Shown here: positions 34,859 to 43,596 of the stretch, piece after piece
How positions within the stretch are numbered: position 1 is the stretch's first letter
Layout of the letters: every line of letters begins with the position of its first letter
NCBI RefSeq assembly: GCF_011046555.1
Contig: NZ_CP049246.1
Span: 2,666,001 to 2,730,000, forward strand
Length of the DNA stretch: 64,000 nt
Source of the DNA: Sphingobacterium lactis
Lineage (GTDB): Bacteria > Bacteroidota > Bacteroidia > Sphingobacteriales > Sphingobacteriaceae
Direction of reading: 5' to 3'
Position numbers and translations under genes: made by a program
The notes under the pieces: model-generated
Seen by the model: the letters and a program-made list of their open reading frames with translations, nothing else
What the model was told of the DNA's origin: nothing
Database searches by the model: none

Positions 34859-34980
34859 CCTAAAATCCCTCAATGTCACATATCTCACATCTATCCGATA
34901 AGATTTAGGCGCTCTAAGTTATATTCCGTCCTAAAATCCCCCACTGTCACATATCTCACATCTCATATCTCAAATCTAGA
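34859..34980 (+). repeat. Two direct repeats of the TGTCACA-TCTCA family
   Basis: CCTAAAATCCC followed by a CANTGTCACATATCTCACATCT tail occurs at 34859-34892 and 34930-34963, and the second copy continues as the heptad run seen at 28601-28640. No gene lies here. The remainder of 34683-34989 is the trxA hairpin and an AT-rich spacer. Confidence 0.6.
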
Positions 34981-34989
34981 TGGCCACAT

Positions 34990-36309
34990 CTAATCTATAT
35001 TCGCCGTTTCATCCGCTGAAGGGTCCACCACCTTAAGGATTAGTTTATCAATGCGGTGTCCGTCCATATCCAGTACCTCAAATTCCATATTCTTATAAAC
35101 GACCTGATCACCTTCTTCAGGGATATGATCCAGCAATAGGAAAACCAAACCAGCGACCGTTGTGATATTTCCGATTTCTTCTTCATCTTCATCCGAAAGA
35201 TCCACATTGAACAGGTCCATGAAATCATCCAATTGATAACTTCCATCGATCACAAATGAACCGTCTTCGCGCTGACGGATGGTTTTCTTCTCCTCATTTT
35301 CCGGAGAGTCGAAACCGCCGACCAAAGATGCCACGATATCTGTCATGGTAATAATACCCTGAGGACTTCCATATTCATCAACCACTACTGCCTGCAAAAC
35401 CTTGGCAGATTTCATGTTCTGTAAAACATTATAGGCATAGGTGTTCTCATTGACAAATGGGATCGGGCTGACCAATTTCGTCAAGTCCATTTGTTTGGTG
35501 GTCAGGTATTCCTTCAATAAGGTTTTAACGTGGACAAGACCGATGACATGGTCAAAATTACCATTACAAACCGGGTATTCGGTGTGTTCATCCGCAAGGA
35601 TACTTGCTCTGTTCTCCTCGAACGAATTCTGGATATCCAAATAGGTAATCTTACTTCGGTGTACCATCAGGTTGATGGCCTTCTTGTCACCAAGGCTAAG
35701 CACGCGGTCCACCATATCATGTTCAATACCTTCAATAGCACCGCTATCCACACCTTCATCCACCAATGCTTTGATTTCCTCTTCCGTTACGGCATTCTGA
35801 TTGGCCTTGATATTGAAGAGTTTCACGATAAATTCGGTGGAGATACTCAATAACCAAACGAATGGTTTTACAATTTTACTGAGGATCGACATGGGAACCG
35901 AGATAAACGAAGCGTATTTCTCTGGAATAGCCATCCCGATACGTTTTGGCACCAGCTCACCGATGACCAAAGATAGGTAGGTGATCATCAGGACCACCAA
36001 GATAACCGATACTTGGGCGCTGTAGGGGGCAACCAATTCGATTTTATTGAGTTGTTCGGCAATATAGGTTGAAATGGTACCTCCGGAAAAAAAACCCGTT
36101 AAGATACCGATCAGGGTGATGCCGATCTGGACTGTCGATAAGAAGTTGTTGGGATTCTCTTTTAATTGAAGTGCTGCCTTGGCACCGTTGTTCTTGGCAC
36201 TTGCCGCCTGTAATCTTGCTTTCCGACTTGAAACGATGGCAATTTCTGATGCCGAGAGTATTCCGTTAAGTACGATTAAAATTAAAATAATAACTATTTC
36301 CGTGACCAT
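34990..36309 (-). CDS. CNNM/CorC-HlyC family transporter-like protein (hemolysin C type)
   Basis: A 439-residue protein with an N-terminal DUF21/CNNM membrane domain (about four helices, residues 1-165), a tandem CBS pair (~200-330; DEYGSPQGIITMTDIV is the second CBS end) and a C-terminal CorC_HlyC domain (~350-435) with DGSYQLDDFMDLF and TVAGLVF. This is the YfjD/YhdP/MpfA layout, now linked to Mg2+ or cobalt efflux and divalent-ion homeostasis rather than haemolysis. Monocistronic. Its start is 212 bp from the divergent kinase gene. Confidence 0.9.
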   Translation of the reverse strand: MVTEIVIILILIVLNGILSASEIAIVSSRKARLQAASAKNNGAKAALQLKENPNNFLSTVQIGITLIGILTGFFSGGTISTYIAEQLNKIELVAPYSAQVSVILVVLMITYLSLVIGELVPKRIGMAIPEKYASFISVPMSILSKIVKPFVWLLSISTEFIVKLFNIKANQNAVTEEEIKALVDEGVDSGAIEGIEHDMVDRVLSLGDKKAINLMVHRSKITYLDIQNSFEENRASILADEHTEYPVCNGNFDHVIGLVHVKTLLKEYLTTKQMDLTKLVSPIPFVNENTYAYNVLQNMKSAKVLQAVVVDEYGSPQGIITMTDIVASLVGGFDSPENEEKKTIRQREDGSFVIDGSYQLDDFMDLFNVDLSDEDEEEIGNITTVAGLVFLLLDHIPEEGDQVVYKNMEFEVLDMDGHRIDKLILKVVDPSADETANID

Positions 36310-36442
36310 ATGTGGGGTAAATCGCTTTTTATAAGCCCCAAAATACGAAATATTCTAATCATTCATATCAATTATATGTGATAATTGCTGGGGCCTTTTA
36401 ACATTCATAAATAGTTTGCTTTACCGATTAACAATTAATTTG

Positions 36443-36456
36443 TGCAACCGTTTGAT
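36443..36456. promoter_or_regulatory. Possible LacI-family operator upstream of the kinase gene
   Basis: TGCAACCGTTTGAT is close to the TGCAAACGTTTGCA-type palindrome with central CG bound by LacI/GalR-family repressors. It lies 66-79 bp before the start codon of the kinase-like gene. No LacI-type regulator gene is in the window. Confidence 0.35.
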
Positions 36457-36521
36457 TACAAAAAATATTTTATTAATTGCATCGGTTTCGTGATATTGCG
36501 TTCACTTACATAGTATTAGGA

Positions 36522-37652
36522 ATGAAAAGTGAAGTAATGTCAACCAAGGAATCCGAAAACAGTATAAATTCAGCAAATAATTTCAAATTGGAGGGGGAGA
36601 TCATCTCTGCCATCCCTTTTGGATCAGGCCATATAAACGATACGTTTAAAATTACAACCGATGCAGCGAAGAACAATTTGTATCTCCTGCAACGCATCAA
36701 CCACCATATCTTCCAAGATGTGGACGGCTTAATGAAGAACATTGAGTTGGTCTGTCAACATCTTAAACAAAAATTAGCACACCTTGGTGATGACGAGGTC
36801 TTGAAAAGAACAATGACCATTGTTCAGACGCATGACGGTAAAAATTATTACCGCAATGAACAAGGTGAATATTGGCGTGTCTTTATCCTCATTCCCGATA
36901 CCCGGAGTTACGATATCCTGGAAACAACGGAACAGGCATTCTCTGGAGGTATGGCATTTGGCCAATTCCAGAAACAGCTCAGCGACCTGGACCCCAAAAA
37001 GATCGTGGAAGTACTACCCAATTTTCATAACATCGAATTCCGGATCAACAACCTAAAAGAGGCTATTGAAAAGAATCCGGTCGGTCGATTGGTGGATGTG
37101 CAAGATCTTTTGGATTATATCTTCGAGCGTGAAGAGAAAATGCGTACCATCCTGGAATTGGGAAGGGCGAAGAAATTACCGTTACGTATCACGCATAACG
37201 ACACCAAATTCAATAATGTATTGCTGGATAGTGATGATAATGTGCAGTGCGTTATTGATCTGGATACCGTAATGCCGGGTTATGTTGCTTATGATTTTGG
37301 TGATGCTATTCGGACGATCATCAATTCAGCAGCGGAAGATGAGGCTGACCTAGACAAGATCGTCTTGAACATCCCGTTATTCCAAGCCTTTACAGCAGGG
37401 TACCTTTCCGAAGCGCGCGACTTCCTGACCGAAACGGAGATCGATTCCCTTATTTCGGCAGTTCACTTGTTACCGTATATGCAGGCTGTTCGCTTTTTGA
37501 CTGATTATATCAATGGCGATACCTACTATAAAATTGCCTATCCGGAGCATAATCTGGTCAGAACGAAATCCCAATTGAAATTAGTTCACGAATTGGAAGT
37601 GAATAATGAGAAATTAACCAATATATTAGTGGAGAACTTAACATCCAACTGA
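36522..37652 (+). CDS. Phosphotransferase (aminoglycoside phosphotransferase fold), probable sugar kinase
   Basis: A 376-residue APH/choline-kinase-fold protein. The nucleotide-binding loop is IPFGSGHINDTFKI, the catalytic loop is ITHNDTKFNNVLLD (HxDxxxxN), and the metal site is CVIDLDTVMPGYVAYDFGD. This pattern fits the N-acetylhexosamine 1-kinase (NahK)-like group rather than drug-modifying enzymes. In Bacteroidota such genes are sometimes called mucin desulfatase without support. The next gene, 1 bp downstream, is a carbohydrate-binding CBM9-like protein, which supports a carbohydrate role. ATGs at 36522 and 36537 are both plausible; one at 36477 is less so. Confidence 0.8.
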   Translation: MKSEVMSTKESENSINSANNFKLEGEIISAIPFGSGHINDTFKITTDAAKNNLYLLQRINHHIFQDVDGLMKNIELVCQHLKQKLAHLGDDEVLKRTMTIVQTHDGKNYYRNEQGEYWRVFILIPDTRSYDILETTEQAFSGGMAFGQFQKQLSDLDPKKIVEVLPNFHNIEFRINNLKEAIEKNPVGRLVDVQDLLDYIFEREEKMRTILELGRAKKLPLRITHNDTKFNNVLLDSDDNVQCVIDLDTVMPGYVAYDFGDAIRTIINSAAEDEADLDKIVLNIPLFQAFTAGYLSEARDFLTETEIDSLISAVHLLPYMQAVRFLTDYINGDTYYKIAYPEHNLVRTKSQLKLVHELEVNNEKLTNILVENLTSN

Positions 37653-37653
37653 T

Positions 37654-38292
37654 ATGAAAAATCTCATCGTAAGTAACCTCGAATTAAGTACAACGGAATT
37701 GGATTACAGTAGCTTGGCATCTGCTATGGAGCAGTTGGACTGGCATGCTATCGATCAGGCGCCTTGGGTGTCGGATTATCCATACGTTCCGCAAGCCCGA
37801 TTCCAGATTGCCTATGATGGGATGGCCATTTATCTGCATTATGATATTCAGGAGGAATTCGTAAAGGCACAGTATATCCGTCCGAATGAAAATGTTTGGG
37901 AAGATAGTTGTGTGGAGTTTTTCGTATCCTTCGATAATAGGGAGAACTATTACAACTTTGAATTCAATGCCCTCGGTACCGGATTGATTGGCTATGGTCC
38001 AGCTGTCAAGACAGATCGTTCGCGGCTATCCGCAGAAGAAATCCTTCGGGTGGATACCTTTTCCCAATTGCGCACGGTCCAAGGACAGAAAAGTTGGCAG
38101 CAGATCTTAATCATTCCATTTGATCTCTTAAGCCAGAAAGCAGAAAATCTAAAAGGCAAGACGGTATTTGCGAACTTCTATAAATGTGGAGACGGACTGC
38201 CTCAGCCACACTTTATCGCATGGAATGCCATCGACAATCCAAAACCAAATTTCCACCTGCCAAATTTCTTTGGTGAGATCAAGTTCCAATAA
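37654..38292 (+). CDS. CBM9-like (DOMON-related) carbohydrate-binding protein
   Basis: A 212-residue protein with no signal peptide visible. The segment YDGMAIYLHYDIQEEFVKAQ and VWEDSCVEFFVSFDNRENYYNFEFNALG (in part: WEDSCVEFFVSF) matches the CBM9-like family, whose members bind sugars through a beta sandwich. The lack of a signal peptide means it probably works in the cytoplasm with the kinase-like protein encoded 1 bp upstream. The substrate is unknown. A clear terminator follows at 38316-38352. Confidence 0.8.
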   Translation: MKNLIVSNLELSTTELDYSSLASAMEQLDWHAIDQAPWVSDYPYVPQARFQIAYDGMAIYLHYDIQEEFVKAQYIRPNENVWEDSCVEFFVSFDNRENYYNFEFNALGTGLIGYGPAVKTDRSRLSAEEILRVDTFSQLRTVQGQKSWQQILIIPFDLLSQKAENLKGKTVFANFYKCGDGLPQPHFIAWNAIDNPKPNFHLPNFFGEIKFQ

Positions 38293-38315
38293 CAATAAAA
38301 ATACCCTTAACATAA

Positions 38316-38352
38316 AACAGGGCAGCACCCCTAATGAATATGCTACCCTGTT
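38316..38352. terminator. Terminator after the CBM9-like gene
   Basis: AACAGGGCAGCA (38316-38327) pairs with TGCTACCCTGTT (38341-38352) with one mismatch. It lies between two converging genes. Confidence 0.65.
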
Positions 38353-38410
38353 GAAGGTCAATTAAGACCTCATAAAACCCTTTTTAAAAGTGGTATTGGT
38401 TATAGGAAAA

Positions 38411-38968
38411 TTACCCGTTAATTTTTTCCACCCATTCGATGTAGGCTTTAACGAAATCCTTCAGGAATTTCTGTGTGCTTTCATCGGTTAGCTTGTCATC
38501 ATCGTCGAACATTTTTGCCACGCCGCCAATATAGGCCTCAGGTTGGGCCATGGTTGGTACATTGACAAACACCAAAGATTGTCTCAGGTGGTGGTTGGCA
38601 CCAAATCCACCGATCGCACCAATGGAAACGCTGATGACACCGCCTGGTTTTCCGTCCCATACATTCTTACCGTAAGGTCTGGAAGCAACATCAACGGCAT
38701 TCTTCAATACCGCCGGTACCGAACGGTTATATTCCGGGGTAAAGAATAAAACAGCATCCAACCCTTTTACGGTTTCCCGAAATTCAACATATTCTTTCGG
38801 TGGAGTACCGGTATCAAAATCTTCATTATAGAATGGTAAATGTCCTATTTCAATGATCTCGAAGTCATAACCCGTTGGGGCAATGGACTTCACATAATTT
38901 GCAAATTTCTTGTTGAAAGACTCTTTTCTCAGACTCCCAACAAATAGACCTACTTTTTTATTCGCCAT
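38411..38968 (-). CDS. NADPH-dependent FMN reductase family protein
   Basis: A 185-residue flavodoxin-fold protein. LFVGSLRKESFNKKFA near the start binds the FMN phosphate, FFTPEYNRSVPAVLKNAVD is the second family signature and GAIGGFGANHHLRQ the third. Relatives include ChrR chromate/quinone reductase and azoreductase-like NAD(P)H:quinone oxidoreductases, which protect against quinone and oxidative stress. Monocistronic and convergent with the CBM9-like gene. The physiological electron acceptor is not predictable. Confidence 0.9.
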   Translation of the reverse strand: MANKKVGLFVGSLRKESFNKKFANYVKSIAPTGYDFEIIEIGHLPFYNEDFDTGTPPKEYVEFRETVKGLDAVLFFTPEYNRSVPAVLKNAVDVASRPYGKNVWDGKPGGVISVSIGAIGGFGANHHLRQSLVFVNVPTMAQPEAYIGGVAKMFDDDDKLTDESTQKFLKDFVKAYIEWVEKING

Positions 38969-39058
38969 AATACTTAGTTATTGTGTTTTTATACAACAAT
39001 AAACTCACGAAAAGGTTATATAGATTATGTATTTTCTCCCTAAATTGTCATACAGTCT

Positions 39059-41494
39059 ATGAAGAACGAAATTGCTGAGGTATGGTTTTTTAATCAGGGC
39101 TGGGAAGCGCATGCTTTCCAAAAGGCCTGTTGGCAGCAGATTGCTGCCGGACATTCCGGTATCCTGAATGCACCAACAGGATATGGAAAGACCTTTGCCA
39201 TTTGGTTCGGCGTCCTGGATTCCTATTACAGGCAACAGGAAACGTTGGATAAAAAACCGAAAAAAAGCCTGCATACCCTTTGGATTACTCCTTTGCGTGC
39301 ATTATCTAAGGAAATCCATAAGGCCACCAGTCAGGTTTCCTTGGACCTTGACTTGGATTACGAGATAGAACTGCGAACAGGGGATACCAGTACGTCGGCA
39401 CGCCAAAAACAACGTAAGAATCCGCCGCAAGCACTGATCACGACTCCAGAGAGTGTACACCTGATCTTGGCGTCCAAAGGTGGACAGGACTATTTTAAAA
39501 ATCTTGAGTTTATCGTCGTCGATGAATGGCACGAACTGTTGGGGTCCAAACGCGGGGTATTGATCGAGCTGGCCATAAGCAGGCTCAAGTCCATCAATCC
39601 CAAACTGAAGATATGGGGTATTTCGGCAACCATTGGCAACCTAGCGGAAGCAAAGGAAATATTATTGGGACCGGGGAACCAAGGTGTCATGGTGAAAGCG
39701 GATATTCAGAAGAAGCTCGAAATACAGACGGTTTTTCCCGATAACCTAGAAAAATTCCCCTGGGCCGGACACTTGGGGATCAGGCTGTTGGATAAGGTCG
39801 TGGATGTCATCAATCAGTATCAAACGACCTTGATTTTCACCAATACCCGATCGCAGGCTGAAATATGGTATCAACAAATTATCACCGCCTATCCAGAATT
39901 TTCGGGTCTTTTGGCAATTCACCATGGCTCGTTGAGCGATGAGGTCCGCATGTGGGTGGAAGAGGCTTTGCATGAAGGTAAACTTAAAGCAGTGGTCTGT
40001 ACCAGTAGTCTAGACCTTGGTGTCGACTTCCGGCCAGTCGATTGTGTTGTTCAGGTGGGCTCCCCAAAGGGCATTGCCCGGTTTCTGCAGCGTGCCGGTC
40101 GGTCTGGCCACAGACCTGATGCCACATCCATTATCTATTATGTGCCCACCAATTCCCTCGAGATTATTGAAGGCGATTCACTTAAATATGCGGTCAAGGA
40201 AAAACTGGTTGAAAGCCGGATTCCTTTCGTGCGTTCCTTCGATGTACTGATCCAGTACCTGATGACCTTGGCTGTTGGCGACGGCTTCCAAGCGGATGAT
40301 ATCCTGCAGGAGGTGGCGCAGACCCATTGCTTTGAATCGATAACCCAAGAGGAATTCGACCAGTGTATGGCATTACTGATCCATGGGGGCAATTCACTTC
40401 AGGCCTATGATGATTTCCATCGCTTGGAGTTGATCGATGGACTATATAAGGTTACATCACGGAAATTGGCGATGCGGCACCGGTTATCTATTGGAGCCAT
40501 TGTATCGGACCTGATGATGCGGGTTAAATTCCTTTCCGGGAAATACTTGGGTTCCATTGAGGAGTCCTTTATTTCCAAGCTAAATGTGGGGGATGTCTTT
40601 TGGTTTTCCGGTCGGCAGCTTGAATTGGTGCAGATCATTGCCAATGATGCCATCGTCAAACCCTCAACCAAGAAAAAAGGCGTGGTTCCTTCATGGATGG
40701 GTGGGCGTTTCGCCATTTCGCCAGATCTGGGCGAGGCCATTCGGCACAGTTTCCGGAACATCCATAAAAAGTCGGGGATATCCCCGGAAATAAAGTTCCT
40801 CAGACCACTCTTTCAGGAACAGGAGAAACTATCGGCGCTTCCAAAGGAGGATGAACTGCTCGTGGAATACATCAAGAGCAAATATGGCTATCACCTTTTT
40901 CTCTATCCTTTTGAGGGTAAACTGGTCCATGAGGGCATGGCACAGGTACTGGCCTATAGGCTCAGTTTGCTGAAACCGGCTACTTTCTCCATTGCAACAA
41001 ACGAGTATGGTATTGAACTGCTCTCGGAAACGGATTATGAACTGGATAAAACTGCCCTGCAGCAATTGTTTGATCCAGCAGGACTGCACAAAGATATCAA
41101 TTCGGGGATCAACGTGATGGAAATGGCAAAAAGACGGTTCCGCGATATTGCAGGTATTGCAGGATTGGTATTTCAGGGATTTCCGGGCAAGCAGATGAAG
41201 TCAAAGCACCTGCAGGCCAATGCCGGTCTGTTTTTTTCGGTATTTGCCGAATACGATCCTAATAACCTCTTGTTGCGGGAAGCATACGACGAGGTATTCG
41301 ATTTCCAGCTGGAAGAGGGACGCATGAAAATGGCCTTCGATCGGATCGCCGGCCATAAAATTATTTTCTCCACACCTGATCGATTTACTCCTTTTTCATT
41401 TCCTATCTTTGCAGAATCTTTCCGCGAGCGCTACAGCAATGAAGACTGGCAGAGCAGATTGGAGAAATTGAAAATGCAATTATTGGATGGCTAA
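39059..41494 (+). CDS. Ligase-associated DEXH-box DNA helicase (Lhr-like)
   Basis: An 811-residue superfamily 2 helicase. Motif I is NAPTGYGKTFAIW, motif II is VVDEWHELLGSKRG (DEWH), motif III is GISATIGN, motif VI is QRAGRSGHRPDA. The C-terminal half has the Lhr winged-helix and DUF4175-like regions. This is the helicase of the ligase-associated DNA-damage-response set, which usually also includes an ATP-dependent DNA ligase, an exonuclease of metallo-beta-lactamase fold and PdeM. Here only PdeM is adjacent; it overlaps by 8 bp. It presumably processes damaged DNA. Confidence 0.9.
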   Translation: MKNEIAEVWFFNQGWEAHAFQKACWQQIAAGHSGILNAPTGYGKTFAIWFGVLDSYYRQQETLDKKPKKSLHTLWITPLRALSKEIHKATSQVSLDLDLDYEIELRTGDTSTSARQKQRKNPPQALITTPESVHLILASKGGQDYFKNLEFIVVDEWHELLGSKRGVLIELAISRLKSINPKLKIWGISATIGNLAEAKEILLGPGNQGVMVKADIQKKLEIQTVFPDNLEKFPWAGHLGIRLLDKVVDVINQYQTTLIFTNTRSQAEIWYQQIITAYPEFSGLLAIHHGSLSDEVRMWVEEALHEGKLKAVVCTSSLDLGVDFRPVDCVVQVGSPKGIARFLQRAGRSGHRPDATSIIYYVPTNSLEIIEGDSLKYAVKEKLVESRIPFVRSFDVLIQYLMTLAVGDGFQADDILQEVAQTHCFESITQEEFDQCMALLIHGGNSLQAYDDFHRLELIDGLYKVTSRKLAMRHRLSIGAIVSDLMMRVKFLSGKYLGSIEESFISKLNVGDVFWFSGRQLELVQIIANDAIVKPSTKKKGVVPSWMGGRFAISPDLGEAIRHSFRNIHKKSGISPEIKFLRPLFQEQEKLSALPKEDELLVEYIKSKYGYHLFLYPFEGKLVHEGMAQVLAYRLSLLKPATFSIATNEYGIELLSETDYELDKTALQQLFDPAGLHKDINSGINVMEMAKRRFRDIAGIAGLVFQGFPGKQMKSKHLQANAGLFFSVFAEYDPNNLLLREAYDEVFDFQLEEGRMKMAFDRIAGHKIIFSTPDRFTPFSFPIFAESFRERYSNEDWQSRLEKLKMQLLDG

Positions 41495-42140
41495 GCGTAT
41501 TGAATTGAATGGGTTGGAGATGTACTTGTTACCGCAAAAAGCGCTATACATTCCTTCATATCAACTATTGGTAATTTCGGATTGGCACCTCGGCAAGCTG
41601 AGCCACTTTCGGCGGGAGGGACTTTTCGTCCCTGCACCTGCCGCGGAGGAAGAGTTTGAGCGGCTTGATATCCTGCTGCAGGAGCTCCAGGTCAAGGAGG
41701 TTGTATTTTTAGGCGACTTGTTCCATTCCCAATGGAATAGTGATTGGGAGAAACTGAAAGCTTATATCAATCTGCATGCACAGCAGACCCTTCGATTTAC
41801 CCTGACCAAGGGCAATCACGATATCCTCAAGGATCACCATTTCGAGAACTTTACCCTGCGCGTGAAATCGGAGGTTATCCTTTCCGAAGGCATTGTGCTG
41901 AGCCATGAGCCATTGACTGACCTCCCGAGTTATATGGTGAATATCGTGGGGCATATCCATCCCGGCTGTTTGATCGGTGCGGGAGCGAGGCAATCCTTCC
42001 GGCTTCCCTGTTTCCACCTCAAGGATCGGGTACTGACCATGCCGGCATTCGGAAAATTCACCGGCCTGCACATCATGAAACCCGAGCCCCAAGCAGATAT
42101 TTATGCCATAGTCAATGATGCTGTAATTTTGGTGTCCTGA
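41487..42140 (+). CDS. pdeM: Ligase-associated DNA damage response endonuclease PdeM
   Basis: A 217-residue calcineurin-like metallophosphoesterase. The metal-binding motifs in order are SDWHLGKLSHFRREG, FLGDLFHSQWNSDW, TKGNHDIL, LSHEPL and VGHIHPG. This fits PdeM, the phosphoesterase or nuclease of the ligase-associated DNA repair set. Its ATG lies inside the end of the helicase gene (8-bp overlap), so the two are translationally coupled. Length is normal. The partner ligase and exonuclease genes are not in this window. Confidence 0.9.
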   Translation: MAKRIELNGLEMYLLPQKALYIPSYQLLVISDWHLGKLSHFRREGLFVPAPAAEEEFERLDILLQELQVKEVVFLGDLFHSQWNSDWEKLKAYINLHAQQTLRFTLTKGNHDILKDHHFENFTLRVKSEVILSEGIVLSHEPLTDLPSYMVNIVGHIHPGCLIGAGARQSFRLPCFHLKDRVLTMPAFGKFTGLHIMKPEPQADIYAIVNDAVILVS

Positions 42141-42162
42141 TCAAGAATATTATAGATTCCAC

Positions 42163-42215
42163 TTGGTTGGTTTTTTGATTTCCCTTATATTTAATTATGC
42201 TAAAGCGTTTTAAGC
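42163..42215 (+). promoter_or_regulatory. Promoter and possible LacI-family operator of the sugar porter gene
   Basis: TTGG at 42163-42166 and TATATTTA at 42186-42193 (one mismatch) are 19 bp apart. Immediately downstream TGCTAAAGCGTTTTAAGC (42198-42215) has the central AAxCGxTT of LacI/CcpA-type operators and would overlap the transcription start, a repressor position. The gene starts at 42259. Confidence 0.4.
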
Positions 42216-42258
42216 TCGAGCAGACTAACCAACATATAAGCAATCTTAATCAACCTGT

Positions 42259-43557
42259 ATGTCTAAAATTTGGAAATATGTATTTATAGCGTCCCTTGGT
42301 GGATTCTTGTTTGGCTTTGAAACAGCGGTCATTTCCGGTGCCGAAAAGATTATCCAACAGCTGTGGGACCTGAATTCCTTCTGGCATGGCTTTACCGTGT
42401 CAATCTCCTTGATCGGAACTATCTTCGGTGCCATCGGAGCAGCCAAGCCCGCCCAACGCTATGGACGTAAAAGGGTGCTGCAGGCAGTCGCCGTGATGTA
42501 CCTATTGTCGGCGATCGGTTGTGGTCTTTCTTTCAATTGGTACATGTTTCTTTTCTTCCGTCTGTTAGGTGGTATTTCTGTTGGGGTAAGCTCGGTTGTC
42601 GGACCTTTATATATTGCGGAGATCGCACCGGCAAAGCTTCGCGGTCGGATGACCGGTATGTTCCAGATCATGATTGTCAGCGGCATATTTATTGCCTACC
42701 TCACGAACTTTCTCTTTGCCGGCTTCGGAGAACATGCTTGGCGGTATATGTTGGGCATTATGGCGATTCCTTCCATTGCATTCCTCGTGCTCTTGGGCAC
42801 CATTCCATTTTCCCCACGTTGGCTTTTGCTCCAAGACCGTCAGGAGGAGGCCGATGTCGTATTCGCAAGTCTCGGCCAGCAAAACGATACGCGGGATGTA
42901 GGGGAAACCAAATTGAATATCGAAGAGCCTTTATTCCAAGCGAAGTATAGGAAGCCGATTATTTTTGCTGTGCTTTTGGCGGTGTTCAACCAGTTTACGG
43001 GGATTAATGCCATTTTGTATTATGCACCGCGAATCTTTGAGATGGCAGGATTCAGTACGGAGATGGCTTTTCTGCAGCCTATCTTTATTGGCGGTACCAA
43101 TCTGCTGTTTACTTTGATCGGTATGAGTATCATCGATATATATGGACGCAAGAAACTGTTGTTGAGCGGTGCCGTAGGGATGTTCATATTCCTGTTGTTG
43201 GCCGCGTTCGGGTTGAAATCAGGCGATACGTCCTTTTTGTTGTATTATATCATGGGTTTCATTGCTTCATTTGCCCTGTCTCAAGGAGCTGTGATTTGGG
43301 TGTTTATTTCCGAAATTTTCCCCAATGCCGTGCGCGCACAGGGAACCTCATTGGGCAGCACCACGCATTGGGTGATGGCAGCCATCATATCGTGGGTATT
43401 TCCCATTGTGGTCGAAAATATAACCGGGGGTGGTTTCTATATCTTCCTGTTCTACGCCATCATGGTCGTGCTCTCCTTTTTCTTTATCCTGGGTATGCCA
43501 GAAACAAAAGGGAAATCCTTGGAGCAGATTCAGGAGGAATTAAAAGGTAAGGGTTAA
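42259..43557 (+). CDS. MFS sugar porter (sugar:H+ symporter type)
   Basis: A 432-residue, twelve-helix transporter of the sugar porter family. It shows the RYGRKRVL loop between helices 2 and 3, LGGISVGVSSVVGPLYIAEIAP near residue 96, the SPRWLLLQDRQEEA motif after helix 6, QFTGINAILYYAPRIF in helix 7, and the C-terminal PETKGKSLEQIQEEL. Close relatives are XylE, AraE and GalP, which import pentoses or hexoses with protons. The exact sugar is not predictable. It stands alone and ends at a terminator at 43569-43596. Confidence 0.92.
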   Translation: MSKIWKYVFIASLGGFLFGFETAVISGAEKIIQQLWDLNSFWHGFTVSISLIGTIFGAIGAAKPAQRYGRKRVLQAVAVMYLLSAIGCGLSFNWYMFLFFRLLGGISVGVSSVVGPLYIAEIAPAKLRGRMTGMFQIMIVSGIFIAYLTNFLFAGFGEHAWRYMLGIMAIPSIAFLVLLGTIPFSPRWLLLQDRQEEADVVFASLGQQNDTRDVGETKLNIEEPLFQAKYRKPIIFAVLLAVFNQFTGINAILYYAPRIFEMAGFSTEMAFLQPIFIGGTNLLFTLIGMSIIDIYGRKKLLLSGAVGMFIFLLLAAFGLKSGDTSFLLYYIMGFIASFALSQGAVIWVFISEIFPNAVRAQGTSLGSTTHWVMAAIISWVFPIVVENITGGGFYIFLFYAIMVVLSFFFILGMPETKGKSLEQIQEELKGKG

Positions 43558-43568
43558 CACTATGAACG

Positions 43569-43596
43569 TAGGGACCAATTAGCGGTCCCTATTTTC
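43569..43596 (+). terminator. Terminator after the sugar porter gene
   Basis: TAGGGACC (43569-43576) pairs with GGTCCCTA (43584-43591), followed by TTTTC. The hairpin covers the stop codon of the convergent gene at 43579-43581. Confidence 0.7.
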
